Shown here: positions 43,096 through 51,520 of the stretch, piece by piece
How the letters are laid out: every line of letters starts with the position of its first letter
How positions within the stretch are numbered: the first letter of the stretch is position 1
Source of the DNA: GAS368 sp965227745
GTDB lineage: Bacteria > Verrucomicrobiota > Verrucomicrobiia > Opitutales > Opitutaceae
Direction of reading: 5' to 3'
Assembly (NCBI GenBank): GCA_965227745.1
Contig: OZ245769.1
Coordinates: forward strand, 3,968,001 to 4,032,000
Length of the DNA stretch: 64,000 nucleotides
Notes under the pieces: generated by a model
What the model was told of the DNA's origin: nothing
The model's input: only the letters and a program-made list of their open reading frames with translations
The model's database searches: none
Program-made: the position numbers and the translations under genes

Positions 43096-44147
43096 ACTTC
43101 CTCGGTTTTATCAAGTCGCCAGTGGGCAATCTCACTATGCTCGGGGTCTTCATCGCCGTTGGGGGCTTCCTCGTCTACCGCAGCAACGCTCGCGAGCAGG
43201 CGCGGACCGCCCAGCTGACCCGCGTCGAGTCCACCGAGGCTCATCCTCTGCGGGAATCGATTCTGCGGGTGGGCCAAGTTTTCAAAGCGCCGCCGCGCGT
43301 GTCGACCAGCCCGACCGCACCGGCGCCGGCGGCACCATTGCCCAACGATCCCCCGAACGCACGCGCAACGAAGATTCCCCGCCCGGAGCCATCACTAGCC
43401 AAGCCCCGTGCGCTTCCCATCAGTCTTATCACGGCACCTGCCTCCGATCCGGGCAATCCGCTCTCCAAAACCTATGCCCCATTCGGCCGCATGATCCCGT
43501 GTGAAACGATCATCACGGTGGAATCGTCGCACTTGGATACGCCCGTGATCGGCCTGGTGACGGAGGACGTTTGGCATAATGGGGAATTGATTATTCCCGC
43601 CGGTGCGGAGGTTCACGGCCGGGCCGCACTCGACCGTTCTCGTGAACGCATCGCCGCTTCGGGAAAATGGGTCGTCGTCTGGCGGGACTCGTCCGCGCTT
43701 AACGGTACTGAGTTGGTCTTGAACGGCATCGCCCTCGACCGCGCGAAGGACGACACCAACGGCGAATTCGGCATGCGCGACGGCTCTGCGGGACTGATCG
43801 GCGATTTGGTGAAATCGGACGATTGGCAGGAGATCAAATTGTTCGCTTCAACGTTTCTTAGCGGGTTCGCCGGCGGATTACAGACGCTGCAGAACCAGGG
43901 TACGACGCTTGGGCTCACTCAAATTCCCGTGGCCACGTCCCGTAACGCGGCGTTGCAAGGTACGGCGGACGTTCTGAATACCTACGCCAAGCAGATTCAG
44001 GAAGCGATCGCTCGCGATGGCTTTTATGTCCGCGTCCCGGCGGGCAAGCAATTTTACCTGTATGTGACCGAGACCATCGACGTCGCCAAGGGTACCCGGG
44101 GCAACATCGCCAATACCGAACTTTGGAGGAAACCCCATGAGAACTAA
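43092..44147 (+). CDS. virB10: VirB10/TrbI-like envelope-spanning protein
   Basis: 351 residues. A short cytosolic start, one transmembrane helix (LTMLGVFIAVGGFLVYRSNA near residue 15), a proline-rich stalk (SPTAPAPAAPLPNDPPNA) and the VirB10 C-terminal beta barrel: APFGRMIPCETIITVESSHL, PVIGLVTEDVWHNGELIIPA, and RVPAGKQFYLYVTETID. VirB10 spans both membranes and gates the channel in response to the ATPases. It overlaps the VirB9 stop by four bases and the following lipoprotein by 11. Confidence 0.9.
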   Translation: MNFLGFIKSPVGNLTMLGVFIAVGGFLVYRSNAREQARTAQLTRVESTEAHPLRESILRVGQVFKAPPRVSTSPTAPAPAAPLPNDPPNARATKIPRPEPSLAKPRALPISLITAPASDPGNPLSKTYAPFGRMIPCETIITVESSHLDTPVIGLVTEDVWHNGELIIPAGAEVHGRAALDRSRERIAASGKWVVVWRDSSALNGTELVLNGIALDRAKDDTNGEFGMRDGSAGLIGDLVKSDDWQEIKLFASTFLSGFAGGLQTLQNQGTTLGLTQIPVATSRNAALQGTADVLNTYAKQIQEAIARDGFYVRVPAGKQFYLYVTETIDVAKGTRGNIANTELWRKPHEN

Positions 44148-44658
44148 TCTGTGGTTGTTAGGTGCGACGCTTATTTTTTGCGCAGGTTGTGAGGCACTGC
44201 CCCGCCAGACCGCCGCCACGCCGCCCCGGCCCGCCGTTGTGACACCCGCACCGGCGGTCCCGCCGGTCTCCGGCAACGATCTTGATCAAACGAACCTCGA
44301 AAAAGTCCGCCTCAGCGAGACCCTGAAATCGTATCCGGTCGGACGATATGTCGATCCCACCGACCCGAACGTAATGCACGAGGCGCACGTCGTCTATCGG
44401 AAGGAGGCTGCCTCCGGGTGGAACCTGAATCCGAATGCACCGACGGTCGTTCCGCTCGGGCCGGTCCTGGCCGTCGCCGATCCGGCCAAAACTCCCGGGC
44501 CGCTGCCGGCGGAACTGGAGCAGAAAATGGCCGAGCAAAACCAGCTCGTCGCGTCGTTGATCGAACAAAACGAAGCCTTAACCACGCAACTCACTCAGCT
44601 CGGAGCGCAGATCGCAGAATTGCGCCAAAAGCAGAGTACGCCCGCGAAGGAGAACTAA
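44137..44658 (+). CDS. Lipoprotein with a C-terminal coiled coil
   Basis: 173 residues. The signal ends in a lipobox (FCAGC, residues about 14-18), then a proline/alanine linker (PPRPAVVTPAPAVPPV), a conserved-looking middle (GRYVDPTDPNVMHEAHVVYR) and a glutamine-rich coiled coil (EQNEALTTQLTQLGAQIAEL). It is probably an envelope stabiliser of the transfer channel; I do not recognise a family. It overlaps the VirB10 gene by 11 bases. Confidence 0.65.
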   Translation: MRTNLWLLGATLIFCAGCEALPRQTAATPPRPAVVTPAPAVPPVSGNDLDQTNLEKVRLSETLKSYPVGRYVDPTDPNVMHEAHVVYRKEAASGWNLNPNAPTVVPLGPVLAVADPAKTPGPLPAELEQKMAEQNQLVASLIEQNEALTTQLTQLGAQIAELRQKQSTPAKEN

Positions 44659-44660
44659 AC

Positions 44661-44924
44661 ATGCCGCTCGATACGAAAACCCCCGATGAACTGGTCGAAC
44701 TCATCAATGCGTTGCCCGCCCATCTGCGAGAGAATTTTGCCCGGGCCGACGCGCAGATTCAGGAATCGTACGGCGTCAGCCCAGGGATTCCCGCATTGGT
44801 GCGCCTGTGGCTCGCCTGCGGCACGTCGTGGCGTATCCGCCGGGAATTTGAGAACGCCGTCCTCGAAATCAGCGGGAAGACCCGCACCTCCACCAGCGAT
44901 GAATTCGACGGAGACGATCTTTGA
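44661..44924 (+). CDS. Small conserved-looking helical protein of the transfer operon
   Basis: 87 residues from ATG 44661, two bases after the stop of the lipoprotein gene. Two helix-rich segments are visible (DELVELINALPAHLRENFAR, IPALVRLWLACGTSWRIRRE), with an acidic end (DEFDGDDL). No membrane segment or signal. It could be an accessory or regulatory protein of transfer; I recognise no family. Confidence 0.6.
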   Translation: MPLDTKTPDELVELINALPAHLRENFARADAQIQESYGVSPGIPALVRLWLACGTSWRIRREFENAVLEISGKTRTSTSDEFDGDDL

Positions 44925-45013
44925 ATTTGGACGGCAATCGTCCGAACGAGGTCAAACGCCTCTGGCGACCAGCCGCCTCGCTCACAATGGCTGGGGAAAA
45001 ACAAGGAGGCCAC

Positions 45014-45385
45014 ATGCCCTCACTCAGTGAAAAAGTCGCCGAAAAGAAGGCAAAGCAGGAACCTACGCTTCGGAGAAACCCGGAGATCGACGCCAAACTC
45101 GACGCGTTCATCGCCGGCAACTCAAAGCTCGTCGAGTATTACCAAGGACTCAGTAAGGATGATCTGATCCGGAAGCTGATGCTCGGGAAAATGCAGCGTC
45201 AGGAGTACGCCCAAGGCCGCAACGCCGAACTCAAGGAATGGGTCGAGGAACACCCCGAGATCAAAAGCAAGATCGAGGGGCGCATCCGCCACGTCCCCGA
45301 GGCCAACCGCGAGCGCGCGTTTATCAACGCCGCCCGCACGGAGGCTCAAACTCAGGCCATTCGTGGCACTGGCGTTCGCCCATAG
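45014..45385 (+). CDS. Small charged protein, end of the transfer operon
   Basis: 123 residues from ATG 45014, which has a perfect AAGGAGG at 45003-45009. An alternative frame start at 44921 overlaps the previous gene by four bases but gives an arginine-rich N-terminus. The protein is hydrophilic and helical (KVAEKKAKQEPTLRRNPEID, LIRKLMLGKMQRQEYAQGRN, HPEIKSKIEGRIRHVP), like plasmid accessory DNA- or partner-binding proteins. No family recognised. A terminator follows 15 bases after the stop. Confidence 0.6.
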   Translation: MPSLSEKVAEKKAKQEPTLRRNPEIDAKLDAFIAGNSKLVEYYQGLSKDDLIRKLMLGKMQRQEYAQGRNAELKEWVEEHPEIKSKIEGRIRHVPEANRERAFINAARTEAQTQAIRGTGVRP

Positions 45386-45400
45386 CTGTTCTAGGCTCCG

Positions 45401-45436
45401 GGGCGGCGGATGCACGGGCGTCCGCCGCCCTTTCTT
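45401..45436 (+). terminator. Terminator ending the virB-type operon
   Basis: GGGCGGCGGA, ten-base loop, TCCGCCGCCC, then TTTCTT. The stem is a perfect 10 bp. It separates the plus-strand transfer operon from the convergent minus-strand ATPase gene and overlaps that gene's stop codon. Confidence 0.85.
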
Positions 45437-46385
45437 ATGCCGTGGTCGTCCCGTCGCGTCGGAGGGTCAACTTCCCTTCGGTAGACGCTGCGCCGAGTGC
45501 GCCCGAACCCGACCCACCGGCGAGCAGATCGTTCACCACCGCTTCTTGGATGAAGCGCTCGATGGCCCCGCGCATGGGCCGCGCGCCGAGCAAACGGTGG
45601 TAGCCGGCGCGCATCAGAAATTCGACGACCGACGGCGTCACCTCGAGCCGGTGGCCGACCTCCGCGAGGCGCGCGCATTCCCGCGCAATCATGTCCTCAC
45701 ATATTGCGCGTTGCGCCGCGTAGTCCAGGCGCCGGAAAACGATCACGTCGTTGAGTCGGCCGACGAGTTCTGGCCGAAAGTTTTCGTGAATTCGCATCAT
45801 TACCGTCCGTTCCACCGACGCGAATGGGGCGTTTTCCATTCGCATCGTCTCGGACGAGCCGAGGTTCGAGGTGAACACGAGGTAGAAGGGGCAGAAGTTG
45901 AGCACCTCACCAGTGGCGAGCGTCACGCGCCCCTCCCACAGGATTTGCAGGAACAGATCGAGCACCAGGCTGTGGGCTTTTTCGATTTCATCGAAAAGCA
46001 CGACTCCGCTCTGCACCCCGCGTAGCGCCCGGCCCAACAGGCCCGGATCGTCGGGTTTTCCACCGATGAACTTCTCGACCGACGATTGCAGCTGGTATTC
46101 CGACATATCGAACGTGATCGGAGCCGCGCTGAACAGAAAGTGGCTGCACACTTTTGTCGTCTCGGTTTTACCTACCCCTGTCGGACCGACAAACAGGAAC
46201 GAGCCTTTGGGGCGGTCCGGATCCGTGACGCCCAACTCGCCCCGCATCAGCACGGACGCTACTCGACTGAGCGCATGCTCTTGACCTTTGACTTGGCCGC
46301 AGAGGTGCCCAGCTAAGCCGCGTAGGCGTTCCGGAGCCGGACGCCCCTGTCCGTTCCCGCCAGCCATGCTCAGTCGCGATACCAT
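45435..46385 (-). CDS. ClpB-D2-like AAA+ ATPase, single module
   Basis: 316 residues from ATG 46385 (a second ATG at 46367 is possible). One AAA+ module of the Clp/HSP100 D2 type: Walker A GPTGVGKT at 67-74, Walker B VVLFDEIEKA at 128-137, sensor-1 TSN near 172, the arginine finger region FRPELVGRLNDV, and the sensor-2 GARPM with a D2-small domain at the end. It lacks the N-terminal domain, the D1 ATPase and the middle coil of ClpB, so it is about a third of ClpB's usual length. It is cotranscribed with the coupling-protein gene (16-base overlap), suggesting that it unfolds or remodels a protein handed to the transfer channel, such as the relaxase. Confidence 0.88.
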   Translation of the reverse strand: MVSRLSMAGGNGQGRPAPERLRGLAGHLCGQVKGQEHALSRVASVLMRGELGVTDPDRPKGSFLFVGPTGVGKTETTKVCSHFLFSAAPITFDMSEYQLQSSVEKFIGGKPDDPGLLGRALRGVQSGVVLFDEIEKAHSLVLDLFLQILWEGRVTLATGEVLNFCPFYLVFTSNLGSSETMRMENAPFASVERTVMMRIHENFRPELVGRLNDVIVFRRLDYAAQRAICEDMIARECARLAEVGHRLEVTPSVVEFLMRAGYHRLLGARPMRGAIERFIQEAVVNDLLAGGSGSGALGAASTEGKLTLRRDGTTTA

Positions 46386-47845
46386 GACGCCACCCTGCCA
46401 TCCACTCCCCGCGGCGGGAGCATTGTTTTGCGGAATCCGCCGTTGCAGTGCTGCACCACCGCCTGAAATTTCCGCAGCTTCCGCAATTCATGCGGCTCGA
46501 ACCAGTATTTATCCTCGTCGGTCCAGGAACTCGTCCGTTTTCCCGCCGACCAGCCGTAGGTCCGTCGCTTCATCTTTCTTTTGCCCAAGGTATCGGCGGC
46601 AATCTTGGCCGATTCTTCGTCCGCCGCGCAGAATGTTACGCGATTCGCCAGATTAGCGATGAACACCTTAGCCTTTCGCTCGTCACCGAGCGGCGGCATG
46701 AGCGACTGGTACGATTGAGTCGCGGCCACGACCGTCGCCTTCGCTTCGCGAATCACGTCCACCACATTGTAGTCCGACATGCCGTCCTCGGAGGCCGTGA
46801 CAATCTTCTGCGCCTCGTCCGCCCAGAGGATCAGCAGATTATCCTTGGCCCGGACACTGGCCGGCTTGTCGAACCGGCGCAGTGCATGCGCGTAGAATGC
46901 CAGCTTGAGCAGGGTGTTGATGTACCGGCGCTCCACTTGATACCGCTGTGGAAGCGAGAGGCACACGATCTTGCCTTGGTCGAGAGCGTCAAAATCAAGA
47001 GTCGATTTAGCGGGACAGAAAACCTCGGCGATGGCCGGGTCGGTGAAGTACTTCAGATAGTTCGCCAGCGTCGTTTTTACGCCGCCGAGTTGTTCGGCCG
47101 GTTGGGTGAGAAAGCTGCCCTCGTAGTGCGCGACCAAGACTTGAGCCTCGGCGCTCGGTTGCTTGCGCAACAGTTCGATCACGTCGCCCAGCAGCGTCGC
47201 CGACGTGAGCAACTTGTAAGCGTCCTCCAGCGTCACATCGTAGCCCGCGACCTCGAGGACCCGGAAGGCGAACTCCATCTGCACCTGGGCCTGCATCCGA
47301 AAGAAACTTTGATCCGACCGCTGGCCGAGCGATGCCGCTACATCACAAATGATCTTGGCCTTGGCCGAATAAGGCAGGTGAGATGACGCTAGAAAATTGA
47401 ATGTGTGCGGGGGAGTCCAATCCGGCCCGGCGTCGGCGGGCCGGACCTGGAGAAGGATCAGGTCTTTCTCCCGGCCGATCTGCCGTAGCATCGGGGTGAG
47501 GGTCTCCCAGTAGAGTCCTTTGTCGTCCACGCAAACCCCACCCCACGTGGGGCACGAGCGGGAGACCTGCCACAGCATGGCGTTGATCGCTCCACTCGTT
47601 TTCCCCGTGCCGATTTGCCCGGTGATCAACCAGCCACGGCAGAAGTCCTCCAAGCGCCAGCCAAACCCGCCCAAATGGAGCACAGTTTTGGCCGCCGCCC
47701 GACGCGGCGCCACGGCGGCACAATAGAACTGCCAGAGCGCGAGCACGAAAAATCCGCCCGCCAAGCCTCGTGAGTGGCCAGGTTCCGGCCAGAGCACGAA
47801 GGCGAGGCCCCCACTGCAAAGCGCGAGTAAAAGATTACCGATCAT
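46370..47845 (-). CDS. virD4: VirD4/TraG-family coupling protein
   Basis: 491 residues from ATG 47845. Two N-terminal membrane helices (MIGNLLLALCSGGLAFVLWP, GLAGGFFVLALWQFYCAAVA), then an FtsK/VirD4 ATPase: Walker A GQIGTGKT at 76-83, Walker B LLILWADEAQ near 337-346, and the RecA-like ending with SLMPPLGDERKAKVFIANLA. It links the relaxosome to the secretion channel at the inner membrane. It is somewhat shorter than typical TraG and lacks an obvious all-alpha domain. Start overlaps nothing upstream; its stop overlaps the ATPase start by 16 bases. Confidence 0.9.
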   Translation of the reverse strand: MIGNLLLALCSGGLAFVLWPEPGHSRGLAGGFFVLALWQFYCAAVAPRRAAAKTVLHLGGFGWRLEDFCRGWLITGQIGTGKTSGAINAMLWQVSRSCPTWGGVCVDDKGLYWETLTPMLRQIGREKDLILLQVRPADAGPDWTPPHTFNFLASSHLPYSAKAKIICDVAASLGQRSDQSFFRMQAQVQMEFAFRVLEVAGYDVTLEDAYKLLTSATLLGDVIELLRKQPSAEAQVLVAHYEGSFLTQPAEQLGGVKTTLANYLKYFTDPAIAEVFCPAKSTLDFDALDQGKIVCLSLPQRYQVERRYINTLLKLAFYAHALRRFDKPASVRAKDNLLILWADEAQKIVTASEDGMSDYNVVDVIREAKATVVAATQSYQSLMPPLGDERKAKVFIANLANRVTFCAADEESAKIAADTLGKRKMKRRTYGWSAGKRTSSWTDEDKYWFEPHELRKLRKFQAVVQHCNGGFRKTMLPPRGVDGRVASWYRD

Positions 47846-47914
47846 AGCGAAGGCGGGATCGCCTCACGATATGGAACCCGATTTTTCCACTTTGGCCTGC
47901 GGCGTTCGTCTGAT

Positions 47915-48310
47915 TTACCCGGGAGTTTCGACGACCTTCTTCGGCTCATCGCCTACGGCGCGGACCTCCAGAGTAGCCACAAACAGAGTTTTCTCGCCCC
48001 GGCGCGGACGATACTCTGCCGGGAGGTCGCGGAGGCGCGCCACGCGCTGCGCCGCCACGTCGGCGAGCAATTCGCTCAGGTTGTCACCCGTGAGCGTCAC
48101 GACATGCGTGGCGAAAACGATCTCTAACGGACCTTCATCCGCCGATTCCGGCAACCCGGCGACGACAAACTGCGACCATGGCAGGACCCAACTACCACCC
48201 TGCCACCGTTGCACGATCAACCCGGGCTGCCCGGAGGCCAGGGTGAGGCATTCCGGGCTCTGGACCTCGGCGGCTTTCCGCCGCACGGCACTTTCTTGCA
48301 GTGAACTCAT
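47915..48310 (-). CDS. Small conserved protein next to the relaxase
   Basis: 131 residues from ATG 48310. Its start overlaps the relaxase stop by four bases (ATGA), so it is translationally coupled. The middle contains LIVQRWQGGSWVLPWSQFVV, then FATHVVTLTGDNLSELLADV and a basic region RDLPAEYRPRRGE. No membrane segment and no known motif. Genes coupled to a relaxase are often accessory proteins of the relaxosome; I recognise no family. Confidence 0.6.
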   Translation of the reverse strand: MSSLQESAVRRKAAEVQSPECLTLASGQPGLIVQRWQGGSWVLPWSQFVVAGLPESADEGPLEIVFATHVVTLTGDNLSELLADVAAQRVARLRDLPAEYRPRRGEKTLFVATLEVRAVGDEPKKVVETPG

Positions 48311-51063
48311 AGGGCAATGCGGTTACGGTTTTGGTTCGATTGCAGGACGCTCCGATGCCGACGGTGGCGTTCGATGGCCGCGAGCGCCCGTTGCTGCCAC
48401 CCTTCACTCAGCAAGGTGCGCAGCGCCGCGGGCTTCAGTTTCAATTCGAGCGCCAACTCGCGATCTCCAGTGCGCTCGACGCTGGTGCGCAGGGCCTCCC
48501 GGTCCGGCGTGAACACGACCACGCGTTTGCGACCTCGCGAAATGGTCACGTACCACTGCCGGGCGGAAGTCGCCGCACGGCTGGAGGCATCTGCGAACAG
48601 TACTGTATCCACGGTTTTGCCCTGCGAGGCATAAGAGGTCACAGCGTAGCCTCGGACCCACAGGCGTTGAGACGGCGTGAGTGTCTTATGCCGTCCGTCA
48701 TCCCCATGAACCACCACCGCCCCGTCGTTCCGCACGCGGTGCACCGTGACCAACTCCCCGTTGTTCAGCGTCGTTCCCTCTTGTGACTTTCCATTGAACT
48801 TCAATTGCAGCCGGTCCCCCGGGGCGATGGCCGTTTCCTGCGGCTCCGCGACCACCAACCGGTCGGCGTAGCGGTAGCTTAACGTCGAGCGACGTCCGTC
48901 TTTTATGAGCACGACGCCATGTTCCGAGGCACCCGCGATTTCGCACAGCTCGCCTTTGGCGAAGCGTCCGTAGCGTCTCAGGAAAAAGGCGCGCTGACCC
49001 GCACGGTAAAACCGTGAATCGCGCTTTTCCGCCTCCCCTAAGTCCAAAGGATGGCACGTCGTCAGGGCAACGCTCTGGCCGAGACGATTCGTCGCCTCCA
49101 GTTTCATTCGGATCGCATCGTTAACGCTCCTCGCCTCGTCCCGGGTCTGGGCCACGACGATCACTTTCTCGTTTCGCTCGACTGCAGCCACGAACTCCCC
49201 CGCTAGGGTGTCGCGCCGCAGCGTCGGTGCGACCTCGCGAATACACCCCAGTTTTTCCAGTCGATCAAAAGACTCAGCCACCGCACCCCGGGCAGCCGCC
49301 TTCACCGCCGCTCGATAACCGCGGATAAATCCCCGTTCCTGCGCACTGGCCCCAAGCTTCGGATCCTGCCGCCGAATTTGCCGCAGCACCGCGGGACGCA
49401 GCCCGGCGTGTTGCTCAATCGCACGTAGTGCGTCCGAGGCGGCTACCGCGCCGTGCTGGCGAGTGTCACCGGACAAGATCAGCCGACCGTCAACCGCCCG
49501 CACCAGCCCGACCAACTCGCGCAGCGTGCGCCCGCCTACCTGGCCGGCTTCGTCGAGAACGACCACCGCCCCGGGCGGCAACGCGCGCACCTGCAAACAG
49601 TGCGCCAGCGTTTGGGCGGGCAGGCCGTCCGCCTGCAAGTCGTGCACCTGTTGCCGTTGCGGGGCTAACACCACCACCGGCCGTTGCACCACTCGCAAGC
49701 CACGCTCGACTTCCTTGAGGGCGAAGCTCTTTCCCGTTCCGGCTCCGCCGCGGAACAGCGTAATGAGATCGCGACTCCCCAACAACCGCTCGACCGCTAC
49801 CCGCTGTTCCGCCGAAAGCGCGGCGGTCGGCTGGTAGCCGGCGGCGAGCGCCGGATGCCGGTTGCGACCGTCGTGCGCGGCGACAACGAGTTCCAGTTCG
49901 CATTGCAGCACACTTCGCGAGGTCAATCGGTCCGTCTCCGTTTCGCGCAGAAAACCATGCGCGCTGACGGCGGCGCGCAGCGCCGCGAGGTCGAAGTCCT
50001 CACCACGCCCGCGCCCCAAGGCCGCCGCCAACAACTCCGGTTCGCGGACGACCGACCGACGTTCGAACAGATACTCTTCGGACCACGCCACAATGCGCCC
50101 AACATCGGCTACCGACCGACTAGTCGCCGGCGGGCGGCGCAACCGTTCGAGTGCCTTCTTCTCATCGGCACTCAGTTGCGCCAGCCACGAAGGCCGCAGC
50201 CGGGCGGCGGTCGAATCCTGCATCTTTCGCTGCCGACCATCGCGGGCGATTTGCTCCCGCAGGTCCTTCACATTGCCGCGCTGCCGACCCCGGCTGATCT
50301 GATTTTGCGTCTCTTCGTCGATCTGCTGGTGCCGCTTGGAAAACCGCGCGGTGACTGCCTCTGGCACACCCTTGATCCGAAAGGCTCGACCTTCGTTCTC
50401 GATCTCGTAACCGAACCGGCGAAGCTCGCGCGCGAGTTCATGGAAATAGGTGTTCTCGACGAATCTTTGCGCCCGGTACATGGCTTGCACCTCCAGCGCC
50501 TTCCACCCCTTTTCCGCCGCATCGAAGGTCGCGTTGAACAGCACGCAGTGCGTGTGTAAATGGGGATCGAGCGCCCGACTGGTTTCGTGCACAAAGGCGG
50601 CTCCTACCACATTACTGGTGCGACGTTCTGCCCGTTGTCCCAGCCGACGTACCCGGGCTTCGGCAAAGCGTTCCAGTTCGGTCATGGCAGTGCGGACCGC
50701 TCGGCTGTGTGCGCCCGAAATACGCTCATCCACGCACAGGCCGAACACGGAAACCGACTTCGGTGGACTCAGGGTGAAGTCGTAGAAAACGCGACGATTG
50801 GCGACTTGGCGCCCGTCCTCCGAGCGCCGAACTGAATTCTTCCGCTTGGTCAGATGTTGCCCTGTTTGCGGATGCTGACCTTCGCACAGCCGCAGAAACT
50901 CGGCTTCATTAACGGCTCCCTGAAGTCCAAGCTTCTCGGCACCCTGGCCAAACCATTCACCCGTGATCTTCTGACCGGCTGAGTAGTAGTCACCCACCGA
51001 CAGGTGCTCGCGAAAGTATTCTCGAGCGTTACGGAGATTGAGCTGCGGTTTGGCAGTCAGCAT
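48307..51063 (-). CDS. MobF-family (TrwC/TraI-like) relaxase-helicase
   Basis: 918 residues from ATG 51063; the 24-codon extension to 51135 covers the oriT-like region and is unlikely. N-terminal relaxase: the catalytic tyrosine pair in VGDYYSAGQK (residues 26-27), the LSPPKSVSV motif, and the histidine triad DPHLHTH at 166-172. The C-terminal helicase: Walker A GGAGTGKS at 439-446, Walker B VVVLDEAGQVGG, and the final motif VTSYASQGKTVDTVL. It nicks oriT, stays joined to the 5' end of the strand and unwinds it, then is passed to the coupling protein. The gene is followed by a short coupled gene and then VirD4. Confidence 0.96.
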   Translation of the reverse strand: MLTAKPQLNLRNAREYFREHLSVGDYYSAGQKITGEWFGQGAEKLGLQGAVNEAEFLRLCEGQHPQTGQHLTKRKNSVRRSEDGRQVANRRVFYDFTLSPPKSVSVFGLCVDERISGAHSRAVRTAMTELERFAEARVRRLGQRAERRTSNVVGAAFVHETSRALDPHLHTHCVLFNATFDAAEKGWKALEVQAMYRAQRFVENTYFHELARELRRFGYEIENEGRAFRIKGVPEAVTARFSKRHQQIDEETQNQISRGRQRGNVKDLREQIARDGRQRKMQDSTAARLRPSWLAQLSADEKKALERLRRPPATSRSVADVGRIVAWSEEYLFERRSVVREPELLAAALGRGRGEDFDLAALRAAVSAHGFLRETETDRLTSRSVLQCELELVVAAHDGRNRHPALAAGYQPTAALSAEQRVAVERLLGSRDLITLFRGGAGTGKSFALKEVERGLRVVQRPVVVLAPQRQQVHDLQADGLPAQTLAHCLQVRALPPGAVVVLDEAGQVGGRTLRELVGLVRAVDGRLILSGDTRQHGAVAASDALRAIEQHAGLRPAVLRQIRRQDPKLGASAQERGFIRGYRAAVKAAARGAVAESFDRLEKLGCIREVAPTLRRDTLAGEFVAAVERNEKVIVVAQTRDEARSVNDAIRMKLEATNRLGQSVALTTCHPLDLGEAEKRDSRFYRAGQRAFFLRRYGRFAKGELCEIAGASEHGVVLIKDGRRSTLSYRYADRLVVAEPQETAIAPGDRLQLKFNGKSQEGTTLNNGELVTVHRVRNDGAVVVHGDDGRHKTLTPSQRLWVRGYAVTSYASQGKTVDTVLFADASSRAATSARQWYVTISRGRKRVVVFTPDREALRTSVERTGDRELALELKLKPAALRTLLSEGWQQRALAAIERHRRHRSVLQSNQNRNRIAL

Positions 51064-51520
51064 GAGGAAGGCACCGACTTCGCGGTTTTCACTTACCCAA
51101 CGCAGGCGCGTTGTTTTGATGGGAGGACACCCCACTCCTTACGCTAAAGCGTAAGGTTTGAGTTGTCGTAAATACGACACGACGTGTGTCGCCTGAGGAC
51201 ACGCGTCAACCGGCGCCGCACGGCGCACGGGAGGAAATCCGATCAGCCGATGCCCAGGGGCACGGGCTGATTTCCGACCTCCACGGAGACGCGCCGCGCT
51301 CGCGCTGTTCCGGCGCGCCCCCGTGGATTCGCGGCAGCGATGCGGACGCGCGCGGAGACTCGGGCGCACTCGTCGCGGCGGGCCACCGTCCGCCTCAGCG
51401 CCCGACTCGGCGGGACGCTGCGGCTCCCGGCTCGCCCTTGCTCCTCGCGGCCCGAGACTCCGCGCCGGCCGCCGGTTATTGTCGCACCGGCGACCGTCCG
51501 AGAAATGCGATCAGCGCCGT
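51064..51520. other. Relaxase-proximal gap with hairpins at its left end
   Basis: About 450 bases without a gene on either strand; the long arginine-rich frames here are GC-driven. The left part (51137-51202) is the oriT candidate. The remainder, up to the next gene at 51521, is very GC-rich with many short CGCG blocks and no clear structure. Confidence 0.55.
51137..51202. other. Candidate oriT: cluster of overlapping inverted repeats
   Basis: Four perfect repeats in 66 bases: CCTTACGCT-AA-AGCGTAAGG (51137-51156); TGTCGTA-AA-TACGACA (51164-51179); CGACAC-GACGT-GTGTCG (51175-51191); GTGTC-GCCTGAG-GACAC (51186-51202). The last three overlap so that only one can form at a time. Nested and alternating hairpins immediately upstream of a MobF relaxase gene are the usual form of an oriT with its nic site, although a repressor binding region is an alternative. 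Confidence 0.6.
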
